NCBI GenBank assembly: GCA_900478215.1
Contig: LS483478.1
Span: 2,852,001 to 2,916,000 of the forward strand
Source of the DNA: Salmonella enterica subsp. houtenae serovar Houten
GTDB lineage: Bacteria > Pseudomonadota > Gammaproteobacteria > Enterobacterales > Enterobacteriaceae
DNA: 64,000 nt
Reading direction: 5' to 3'
Numbering within the stretch: position 1 is the stretch's first letter; each line of letters begins with the position of its first letter. The notes beneath the pieces are model-generated. The model saw only the letters and a list, made by a program, of their open reading frames with translations, did not search any database and was not told where the DNA came from. The position numbers were made by a program, and so were the translations under genes. Below, piece by piece: positions 21,595 to 28,849 of the stretch.

Positions 21595-21993
21595 ATGAAA
21601 TTCGAAGAGCGTCTACAGCAGGCCATAGATGAGGCGGGAATATCACAGTCAGAATTAGGTCGCCGGGTGGGTGTAAACTCTCAATCGGTGAGCGGATGGT
21701 GTAACTCAGGCATACTTCCACGTAAAGATAAGCTTGAAATGCTCCCCGCAGCACTGGGGAAGCCGCTGTATTGGTTTTTCATGACCAGTGAAGAAGAATC
21801 AGACATGAAGTCTGCCATTGACAGCAAGACTGTGCTTAACGAACGGCAGAAAAAGCTTTTGTTCGTATTTGACCAGCTTCCTGAAGAAGAACAAGACAGG
21901 TTCATTAGTTTAGCCGCTACCCGGCTTGATGAGCTTGATCGCTTCATGGCTGAATATCTGAAGCGCAGAAAGATTGAACCTCCACCCGAGTAA
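21595..21993 (+). CDS. prophage repressor (CI-type) without a cleavage domain
   Basis: About 132 residues from ATG 21595 (MKFEERLQQAIDEAGISQSE); an in-frame TTG at 21583 is unlikely. Residues 14-37 are the helix-turn-helix. The rest is helical (DSKTVLNERQKKLLFVFDQL, DRFISLAATRLDELDRFMAE) and lacks any S24/LexA-type serine-lysine protease region or Ala-Gly cleavage site. It is divergent from cro across the operators and ends in a strong terminator. It should keep the prophage silent, but RecA-stimulated self-cleavage is not possible, so induction must use another route (see findings). Confidence 0.82.
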   Translation: MKFEERLQQAIDEAGISQSELGRRVGVNSQSVSGWCNSGILPRKDKLEMLPAALGKPLYWFFMTSEEESDMKSAIDSKTVLNERQKKLLFVFDQLPEEEQDRFISLAATRLDELDRFMAEYLKRRKIEPPPE

Positions 21994-22013
21994 TACTTTC
22001 TTCACAAAACATA

Positions 22014-22036
22014 CCGCCTAAATGGCGGTTTTTTTT
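22014..22036 (+). terminator. terminator of the repressor gene
   Basis: Stem CCGCC/GGCGG with a 5-base loop followed by eight T residues, 20 bases after the repressor stop. It isolates the repressor gene from the rightward operon that follows. Confidence 0.85.
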
Positions 22037-22085
22037 CGCCTTAATCCTACCTTTCGCATCACCCTTCTAAAAAATAAAACATCAA

Positions 22086-22139
22086 TGATAATTTATTTAT
22101 CAATTTTCATTTGACTGTTGATAATTTTATTTGTAGTGT
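22086..22139 (+). promoter_or_regulatory. predicted pL promoter with operator (OL)
   Basis: TGATAA-N5-TTATCA at 22086-22102 repeats the operator of the cro side, and a further TGATAA half-site lies at 22119-22124. Between them TTGACT (22111-22116) and TAGTGT (22134-22139) with a 17-base spacer make a likely rightward promoter for the recE-recT operon. Confidence 0.65.
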
Positions 22140-22291
22140 TATCTCATCAAAACGCAGCAACGAGTCATCAAGGCAGGACGCCCACGAAGTAGCCGCCCGG
22201 GGCATACGAAGACCGGGATGAGATGGCAAGGTTAACGCGCAGCAGGTGATAAACGTTCCGCTGGCCGGCGATAAGGCAAACGAGGGTGAGA

Positions 22292-22408
22292 ATGATTGAT
22301 TTCGCACGTAAACCAGCTCGACAGCAGGCTGTCCCGCTCAACCGGATTGAGGTTTTAATCCGCCGCCTCTGCTACCTGCTGGCGCAGAAAGGAGATCCGG
22401 ATGCTTAA
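22292..22408 (+). CDS. 38-residue basic phage peptide
   Basis: Short frame MIDFARKPARQQAVPLNRIE, then VLIRRLCYLLAQKGDPDA, with a strong GAGGGTGAG ribosome site and an 8-base overlap with the next gene, which suggests coupled translation. It is the first product of the predicted pL transcript. The place is where lambdoid phages carry N or Kil, but the peptide resembles neither clearly. It has an amphipathic basic middle. Confidence 0.55.
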   Translation: MIDFARKPARQQAVPLNRIEVLIRRLCYLLAQKGDPDA

Positions 22409-22559
22409 ACAATGCGGTTACTGCCGCAAATCCATTGATGAAGGCAAAGAAGTAAAAAACACCCTTCTCTATCGCAACGGCTCGCAACTGGCGCGCAAAG
22501 AAAAGGAATATCGTTCCAGGCAGTGCGCTGAATACGACCAGATGGCGCACGAAAGTTAA
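22401..22559 (+). CDS. 52-residue cysteine-containing phage protein
   Basis: Frame MLKQCGYCRKSIDEGKEVKN followed by a basic part (RNGSQLARKEKEYRSRQCAE) and ending AEYDQMAHES. A single CxxC and a later cysteine could form a partial zinc site. A GGAG ribosome site lies 7 bases upstream and the gene overlaps its neighbour. It looks like the small unnamed proteins found before recE in Salmonella prophages. Function unknown. Confidence 0.6.
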   Translation: MLKQCGYCRKSIDEGKEVKNTLLYRNGSQLARKEKEYRSRQCAEYDQMAHES

Positions 22560-22699
22560 CGTAAAAGCCGCGCAAGGCGGCCCATACGTCCGGTGACACC
22601 GACCAAAGTTCCACCGGAAAACTACACAAAAAACCAAAGTTCACCCAATGGGCGCTATCTCTGGCCCGGGGATCTTACATCTAAAAAAGAGGATCTCAC

Positions 22700-25627
22700 A
22701 TGGAATTTTTCTATGTAGTAAAAGCTACGCAGAAATCCGGAAAGCAAGATGCGACGGTCTGGTTCACTGCAAAATCAGAAGCGCGCGCCAACCTTATGCT
22801 GGATGTCGTTCTGGAAGATGCTGAAATTGAAACCGGCCGCGGTAAGGATTATGCAAGGCCGATCCGCACCAATTTTCCGGTAGTCAACGAGCTGCCGCCG
22901 GAAGGTGAAATAAGTTTTACCTTCACTAATTATTATCGCCTCGGTGAAGATGGCATGACTTGGGAACAAATCCCCGGCGTCACCCTGCCATCATCTGAAG
23001 CCGCCGCCGCGGCGCGCCAGCATATCGTCGACGGTGTTGATACCGAAACAGGCGAAGTGCTGGAAGACCACACCGAAAATTTTGGTAACGAAAGCAACAG
23101 CCCTGCCCAGGCAACAGCCCCAGCCCCCGAGCTGACTGTTGTCGCAACTATGCCTCTCCGTCACCGCGTTCTTGCTCAGTACATAGGTGAAGGTGAGTAT
23201 CTTTATCACGTCGACGCCTCCCAGAAAAAAGAAATTCTGCGTCTCGAAATGGACACCGATAATTCATATGTCCAGAACCTGCTGCTTGCCGCCGAGAATG
23301 TTGAAGCGTTCAAGAAAGCCATTGAACATGACATTCACAAAATAGTGAATGCCGTTAAAAAAGTATTCCCTGTCGATGGAAAAACTCCTGAACTGGCGAC
23401 TGTTATCCAGTTCCTTAAAACATGGTTCGAGACGGAGCATATCGATCGCGGTTTGCTCGTTAAGGAGTGGGCGAAAGGCAACCGTGTATCGGCTATTCAA
23501 CGCACTGAAAGCGGCGCCAACGCTGGCGGTGGCAATAAGACTGACCGTAACCCTGATTACGAACACACTCTCGATACTCTGGACGTAGAGATTGCAATGG
23601 CCACTTTGCCTATGGACTTTAATATCTATGAGCTACCTGGCAGCGTTTACCGTCGCGCAAAAGAAATCGTAAAGAAAAAGGAAAGTCCGTTCAAAGAATG
23701 GTCCGCAGCACTTCGCGCAACGCCCGGTATCCTGGATTATTCCCGCGCCGCTATTTTCGCGCTGATCCGAAGCGCACACCCTGAGTTTTATCACTACCCC
23801 GGACGCCTTCAGGGGTATATCAACGCCAACTTAACGGAGACTGATCACGAGAACCCCACCGAGGAAGCTCTCACGGCTGCCCGACACACTCCGGAAAAAG
23901 ACGCGGTAGAAGAAGCCAACCGACAGCTTGCCGCCGCGCGCGGTGAATATGTGGAAGGCATCAGCGACCCGAACGACCCAAAATGGGTGAAGACCGGGAC
24001 AAGCCAGCCGACCACCGAACCTGAACTGGTTAAAAATGTTGGCAACGGTATTTTCGACGTGTCCGCTTTAATGCAGAACTCATCAACTCATGGCACAGAA
24101 ACGAATCCGGAGACCACCAGCAATGTGCAGGTTCAAAAAGCTGACAGTGATGAAAAACAGGCTGGTGATGCGGTGCAGGCAGGCGAAGGCGATCTGGGTA
24201 CTGGTAAAGAAGCAGTTACCGTAGAGAACCAGAATCAGGCTGAGACGCACCAGAACAACGATTCTGTGAGCCAATCTGAACCTGAGGCGCAACAAAACGT
24301 ACCGGAATCGCAACAAGAAGAGCCAGAAGCAGCCTGGCCGGAATACTTCGAGCCGGGCCGCTATGAAGGTGTACCAAACGAGGTTTACCACGCCGCCAAC
24401 GGGATCAGCTCAACTCAGGTGAAAGATGCTCGCGTGTCGCTGATGTACTTTAACGCGCGTCACGTAGAGAAGACTATCGTCAAAGAGCGCTCTCCAGTGC
24501 TTGATATGGGCAACCTGGTACATGTTCTGGCTCTACAGCCGGAAAACCTCGAAGCGGAGTTCAGCGTAGAGCCGGAGATCCCTGAGGGTGCTTTCACCAC
24601 CACCGCCACCCTGCGCGAGTTCATCGACGCGCACAACGCCAGCCTGCCAGCGCTGCTGAGTGCTGACGATATCAAAGCGCTGCTGGAAGAGTACAACGCC
24701 ACCCTGCCGTCGCAGATGCCGCTTGGAGCTTCGGTAGATGAAACCTATGCATCGTATGAGCAGCTTCCCGAAGAATTCCAGCGCATTGAAAACGGCACCA
24801 AACATACAGCCACGGCGATGAAAGCCTGCATCAAAGAGTACAACGCCACCCTGCCCGCGCCGGTTAAAACCAGCGGCAGCCGTGACGCGCTGCTGGAGCA
24901 ACTGGCAATAATCAACCCTGACCTGGTCGCTCAGGAAGCGCAAAAATCGTCGCCGTTGAAAGTCTCTGGCACGAAGGCCGATCTGATTCAGGCCGTGAAA
25001 TCAGTCAACCCGGCAGCGGTATTCGCCGACGAATTGCTGGATGCGTGGCGGGAGAACACCGAAGGGAAAGTGCTGGTCACCCGCCAACAGCTCAGCACCG
25101 CGCTGAACATTCAGAAAGCCCTGCTGGAGCACCCGACCGCCGGCAAATTGCTGACTCACCCAAGCCGCGCTGTCGAGGTTAGCTATTTTGGGATTGATGA
25201 GGAAACCGGGTTGGAAGTTCGGGTACGCCCTGACCTTGAGCTCGATATGGGCGGCCTGCGCATTGGCGCCGACCTGAAAACTATTAGCATGTGGAACATC
25301 AAGCAGGAAGGCCTGCGTGCGAAGTTGCACCGGGAAATCATCGATCGGGACTATCACCTGAGCGCGGCCATGTACTGCGAAACTGCGGCGCTGGACCAGT
25401 TTTTCTGGATTTTCGTCAACAAAGACGAGAACTACCACTGGGTCGCCATCATTGAGGCGTCTACCGAGTTGCTGGAACTTGGCATGCTGGAATACCGCAA
25501 AACAATGCGAGAGATAGCAAACGGCTTCGACACTGGTGAATGGTCAGCGCCTATCACAGAAGACTACACCGACGAACTGAACGATTTTGATGTGCGCCGC
25601 CTTGAAGCGTTGCGCGTACAGGCATAA
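22700..25627 (+). CDS. recE: RecE-type exodeoxyribonuclease VIII
   Basis: A 975-residue protein. The C-terminal ~300 residues are the RecE 5'-3' exonuclease: a start at YFEPGRYEGVPNEVYHAANG, and PDDEXK catalytic residues in VRPDLELDMGG (Asp845) and IGADLKTIS (Asp858, Lys860). The N-terminal ~400 residues have the variable part typical of long RecE, followed by a glutamine/glutamate-rich linker (~residues 450-545). Inside the nuclease half are repeated short units ending HNASLP/EYNATLP. It resects double-stranded ends to leave 3' single strands for RecT, encoded next. A GAGGATC ribosome site precedes the ATG. Confidence 0.9.
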   Translation: MEFFYVVKATQKSGKQDATVWFTAKSEARANLMLDVVLEDAEIETGRGKDYARPIRTNFPVVNELPPEGEISFTFTNYYRLGEDGMTWEQIPGVTLPSSEAAAAARQHIVDGVDTETGEVLEDHTENFGNESNSPAQATAPAPELTVVATMPLRHRVLAQYIGEGEYLYHVDASQKKEILRLEMDTDNSYVQNLLLAAENVEAFKKAIEHDIHKIVNAVKKVFPVDGKTPELATVIQFLKTWFETEHIDRGLLVKEWAKGNRVSAIQRTESGANAGGGNKTDRNPDYEHTLDTLDVEIAMATLPMDFNIYELPGSVYRRAKEIVKKKESPFKEWSAALRATPGILDYSRAAIFALIRSAHPEFYHYPGRLQGYINANLTETDHENPTEEALTAARHTPEKDAVEEANRQLAAARGEYVEGISDPNDPKWVKTGTSQPTTEPELVKNVGNGIFDVSALMQNSSTHGTETNPETTSNVQVQKADSDEKQAGDAVQAGEGDLGTGKEAVTVENQNQAETHQNNDSVSQSEPEAQQNVPESQQEEPEAAWPEYFEPGRYEGVPNEVYHAANGISSTQVKDARVSLMYFNARHVEKTIVKERSPVLDMGNLVHVLALQPENLEAEFSVEPEIPEGAFTTTATLREFIDAHNASLPALLSADDIKALLEEYNATLPSQMPLGASVDETYASYEQLPEEFQRIENGTKHTATAMKACIKEYNATLPAPVKTSGSRDALLEQLAIINPDLVAQEAQKSSPLKVSGTKADLIQAVKSVNPAAVFADELLDAWRENTEGKVLVTRQQLSTALNIQKALLEHPTAGKLLTHPSRAVEVSYFGIDEETGLEVRVRPDLELDMGGLRIGADLKTISMWNIKQEGLRAKLHREIIDRDYHLSAAMYCETAALDQFFWIFVNKDENYHWVAIIEASTELLELGMLEYRKTMREIANGFDTGEWSAPITEDYTDELNDFDVRRLEALRVQA

Positions 25628-25637
25628 GGGGAAAATC

Positions 25638-26747
25638 ATGGAAAACACAAATATTGTTACCACTGAGCAGCAGGCACCAAACACCATTTCTGCCAGTAAC
25701 GCAATTTTTAACGTTCAGGCACTGGGTCAGTTAACAGCTTTCGCTAACCTGATGGCAGACTCAAAGGTAACGGTACCGGCACACCTTGCAGGGAAACCAG
25801 CCGACTGTATGGCTATCGTCATGCAGGCTATGCAATGGGGCATGAACCCTTACGCTGTGGCGCAGAAAACACACCTGGTTAACGGTGTTCTTGGTTACGA
25901 GGCACAACTGGTCAACGCAGTAATCGCAAGCTCCAGTGCCATTCATGGCCGTTTTCATTACCGCTATGGGGGTGACTGGGAGTGCTGCACCAGGACACAG
26001 GAAATCACACGCGATAAAAACGGTAAAAATGGGAAGTACACCGTCACTGAGCGCGTTCGTGGCTGGACAGATGAGGACGAGATCGGCCTGTTCGTTCAGG
26101 TTGGTGCCATTCTGCGAGGTGAATCTGAAATCACCTGGGGAGAACCTCTTTACCTCTCCGGCGTTGTTACCCGCAATTCTCCGCTATGGGTTTCAAACCC
26201 TAAACAGCAAATTGCCTATCTGGGCGTTAAATATTGGGCTCGCCTGTACTGCCCGGAAGTGATCCTCGGCGTGTACAGCCCTGATGAGGTTGAGCAACGA
26301 GAAGAACGCGAGATTAACCCTGCTCCAGTCCAGCGCATGAGCGTACAGGAAATCACCAGCGAGGTTAGCACCAGGACCAGCGCGCAGGAGTCGGCAGCTA
26401 ACGTTGATGCTGTTGCCGACGATCTTCGCGAACGCATTGATACAGCAAGTTCCGTTGATCAGGCAAAAGCAATCCGTGCGGATATCGAATCACAGAAAGC
26501 GTTGCTGGGTACTGCGCTGTTCACCGAATTAAAAAACAAAGCAGTGAAGCGCTATTACCAGGTCGATGCACAGAACAAAGTCGAGGCAGTGATCAACTCA
26601 ATTCCAAACCCTGGCGAACCGGAAGCCGCAGAGATGTTTGCTAAAGCTGAAAGCACGCTTGGCGCTGCTAAACGTCATCTTGGCGATGAACTGCACGATA
26701 AGTACCGCGTCACCCTGGACGATATGAAACCGGAATACATCGGCTAA
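25638..26747 (+). CDS. recT: RecT single-strand annealing protein
   Basis: About 369 residues from ATG 25638 (MENTNIVTTEQQAPNTISAS) with an AAGGGG ribosome site, 10 bases after the recE stop. The core contains NLMADSKVTVPAHLAGKPAD, AIVMQAMQWGMNPYAVAQKT and a middle YLGVKYWARLYCPEVILGVY, all characteristic of the RecT/Bet family. It coats single strands made by RecE and anneals them to complementary DNA. The C-terminal ~120 residues (LRERIDTASSVDQAKAIRAD) are a helical extension of the kind seen in longer RecT proteins. Same operon as recE. Confidence 0.93.
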   Translation: MENTNIVTTEQQAPNTISASNAIFNVQALGQLTAFANLMADSKVTVPAHLAGKPADCMAIVMQAMQWGMNPYAVAQKTHLVNGVLGYEAQLVNAVIASSSAIHGRFHYRYGGDWECCTRTQEITRDKNGKNGKYTVTERVRGWTDEDEIGLFVQVGAILRGESEITWGEPLYLSGVVTRNSPLWVSNPKQQIAYLGVKYWARLYCPEVILGVYSPDEVEQREEREINPAPVQRMSVQEITSEVSTRTSAQESAANVDAVADDLRERIDTASSVDQAKAIRADIESQKALLGTALFTELKNKAVKRYYQVDAQNKVEAVINSIPNPGEPEAAEMFAKAESTLGAAKRHLGDELHDKYRVTLDDMKPEYIG

Positions 26748-26789
26748 TTGCATCGGGAGGGGTTACGCCCTCCCGCCTGAGGAGGTTTT

Positions 26790-27029
26790 ATGCGCCTTAT
26801 AAATCGCAGTAAGCAATCGCCATTGGGCCGTCGCGCATGTGATGTTGCACTGGCGGCGCATCATGAAAAGTTCGGCGATTACGGCAGACAAAAGCACGTT
26901 ACCAATTACACCGTTGTAGTGGATGGCGTAAAGGTGCCTGTTGAAGTAGTTAACCGGGCCACCAGCTACGTAGCCACCGCAATGATCGGCGTCCGGAAAC
27001 TTAGAAATCTGCCAGCACAGGCAAACTGA
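26790..27029 (+). CDS. DUF4060 family small phage protein
   Basis: A 79-residue protein starting MRLINRSKQSPLGRRACDVA, with AALAAHHEKFG-type helix and a C-terminal VEVVNRATSYVATAMIGVRK. I recognise it as DUF4060, a common enterobacterial prophage family next to recT or excisionase. An AGGAGG ribosome site precedes it. Function unknown; basic ends suggest DNA contact. The gap to xis is 40 bases, so it likely belongs to the same rightward operon. Confidence 0.72.
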   Translation: MRLINRSKQSPLGRRACDVALAAHHEKFGDYGRQKHVTNYTVVVDGVKVPVEVVNRATSYVATAMIGVRKLRNLPAQAN

Positions 27030-27069
27030 ATATTAGCGATGGCCCGCTGCGGGGCCACTGGAGAAAACG

Positions 27070-27318
27070 ATGAGCAACATTATCCAACTGACGCCAAACA
27101 AGTGGGTTAGCGAAAAAGTTCTGATTGCGGTTACCGGGCTTAAGCCCGGAACCATTACCCGCGCCAGAAAAGAATCCTGGATGCTGGGCCGCGAGTACCT
27201 GCACATTTCACCAGACGGAAATCCGAAGCCTTCGAGCGAATGCATATACAACAGAGAAGCCGTTGATCAGTGGATCGAGGCGCAGAAAAAAAATCAACCA
27301 GGTGCGAAGACAACATGA
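27070..27318 (+). CDS. xis: excisionase (Xis)
   Basis: An 82-residue protein starting MSNIIQLTPNKWVSEKVLIA. The winged-helix-like excisionase pattern is clear: NKWVSEKVLIAVTGLKPGTI, then RARKESWMLGREYLHISPDG and YNREAVDQWIEAQKK. It would bind near attP arms and direct integrase toward excision. It overlaps the upstream part of the integrase open frame and precedes the integrase start by 44 bases, the usual lambdoid order. Intact. Confidence 0.85.
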   Translation: MSNIIQLTPNKWVSEKVLIAVTGLKPGTITRARKESWMLGREYLHISPDGNPKPSSECIYNREAVDQWIEAQKKNQPGAKTT

Positions 27319-27362
27319 AAAGCAGTACACTCGTCAATGCTCCTGGACGTCAGGAGGGATTA

Positions 27363-28655
27363 ATGGCTAATGCATCATACCCGACAGGCGTCGAAAACCA
27401 CGGCGGTTCGCTCCGCATCTGGTTTCTGTATAAAGGTAAACGTGTCAGGGAAAACCTTGGTATCCCTGACACTGCAAAAAATCGCAAGATAGCTGGCGAA
27501 CTGCGTTCTTCGGTTTGTTTTGCGATAAGGATGGGGAATTTTAACTATGTGGAAAAATTCCCAAACTCACCGAACCTTGCCCGGTTCGGTCAGGATAGAA
27601 AGGAAATTACTGTGCTGGAGCTTACCGAAAGATGGTCCGAGCTGAAGAGAATGGAGATCAGCTCTAATACCATGAGTAGGTACGAATCTATCATAAAAAA
27701 CATGCTTCCACTCATCGGCGAAAACAAAATGGTTTCTGCGGTGACTACTGAGGATTTGCTGTATGTCAGGAAGGAGTTGCTGACGGGCTTTCAAGTAATG
27801 AAGAAGGATCACCGGACTCAGGTTAAAGGCCGGAAATCGTCCACAGTGAATAATTACATGATGCTGATGGCCGAGATCTTCCAGTTTGGAACAGATAACG
27901 GCTATGCAAAGGAAAACCCGTTTAGCGGAATTAACCGTCTCAAGAAAGCGAAAGGGGAACCAGATCCACTCACGACAGACGAGTTCATCAGGTTTATCCA
28001 GGCATGCGGACACCAGCAGATGAGAAATCTCTGGTCACTGGCAGTCTATACCGGAATGAGGCATGGGGAGTTGTGCGGTCTGGCCTGGGAAGATATCGAT
28101 CTGCATGCCGGGACGATCATTGTGAAGCGCAACCTTACCCAGACGGATGAGTTCACCCTGCCAAAAACCGACGCAGGTACTGACAGGGTGATATATCTCA
28201 TTCAACCAGCTATTGATGCCCTGAGGAATCAGGCCCAGTTGACACGCCTTGGCCGGCAGTTTGAGGTTGAAGTGAAGTTGCGGGAATATGGACAATCTGT
28301 CATTCAGCCCTGCACGTTCGTATTCAGCCCTCAATGCGTCAAACGTGGACCTCGCACAGGATATCACTACGCGGTTAATTCCATTAATAAAATTTGGGCC
28401 CCGATAATCAAGCGTGCCGGCATTCGTTACCGTAACGCGTATCAGTCACGACATACCTATGCATGCTGGTCATTATCAGCTGGTGCTAACCCAAACTTTA
28501 TAGCAACGCAGATGGGGCATACCGATGCACAGATGGTTTACAAGGTGTATGGAAAGTGGATGTCAGAGAAGAGCGCAGAACAGGTTTCTCTGCTCAACCA
28601 GGCACTTTCCCGCTATGCCCCATCACTGCCCCAAAGCATGGTAGCAGCGCAGTAG
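27363..28655 (+). CDS. int: tyrosine-family site-specific integrase
   Basis: About 430 residues from ATG 27363 (MANASYPTGVENHGGSLRIW) with an AGGAGG ribosome site; the open frame extends upstream through xis. N-terminal arm-binding (DUF3596-type) domain, core-binding domain (~85-170), and a catalytic domain with Arg in AVYTGMRHGELCGLAWEDID, His in SRHTYACWSLSAGA, a second His in QMGHTDAQM and Tyr in VYKVYGKWMSEKS. It resembles the Gifsy-2 integrase, which uses the same chromosomal site beside pncB. It is the last prophage gene; the att site should lie in the following ~100 bases. Confidence 0.92.
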   Translation: MANASYPTGVENHGGSLRIWFLYKGKRVRENLGIPDTAKNRKIAGELRSSVCFAIRMGNFNYVEKFPNSPNLARFGQDRKEITVLELTERWSELKRMEISSNTMSRYESIIKNMLPLIGENKMVSAVTTEDLLYVRKELLTGFQVMKKDHRTQVKGRKSSTVNNYMMLMAEIFQFGTDNGYAKENPFSGINRLKKAKGEPDPLTTDEFIRFIQACGHQQMRNLWSLAVYTGMRHGELCGLAWEDIDLHAGTIIVKRNLTQTDEFTLPKTDAGTDRVIYLIQPAIDALRNQAQLTRLGRQFEVEVKLREYGQSVIQPCTFVFSPQCVKRGPRTGYHYAVNSINKIWAPIIKRAGIRYRNAYQSRHTYACWSLSAGANPNFIATQMGHTDAQMVYKVYGKWMSEKSAEQVSLLNQALSRYAPSLPQSMVAAQ

Positions 28656-28757
28656 AAATCCTTAAATTCAAGGGGTTAGCAGTCGCATCGCTACATTTTT
28701 ATAACATGGGGCACGAAATGCGCTCGACCCTAAAGACAGCTTATGGTGTGATCGGGG
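28656..28757. other. probable prophage attachment boundary
   Basis: The interval between the integrase stop and the pncB promoter must hold one prophage-host junction, because integrase ends prophage DNA and pncB is host DNA. No core repeat can be defined because the other junction is outside the window. Confidence 0.55.
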
Positions 28758-28785
28758 TTCAATAAATCGCTAAACAAGGTATACT
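28758..28785 (+). promoter_or_regulatory. predicted pncB promoter
   Basis: TATACT at 28780-28785 preceded by a weak TTCAAT at 28758-28763 with a 16-base spacer. It sits just beyond the prophage boundary and upstream of the NadR box, so the prophage left the promoter intact. Confidence 0.5.
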
Positions 28786-28802
28786 CCAGCGGTTTTCTTA
28801 GT

Positions 28803-28820
28803 TGTTTATTGTACTAAACG
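28803..28820 (+). promoter_or_regulatory. NadR operator upstream of pncB
   Basis: TGTTTA-N6-TAAACG matches the known NadR box TGTTTA-N6-TAAACA with one change. It lies about 20-40 bases downstream of the -10 and 30 bases before pncB, where NadR would repress when NAD is plentiful. Confidence 0.8.
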
Positions 28821-28849
28821 CTCCCGTGAGAGGACGCTACAGCGCACCT

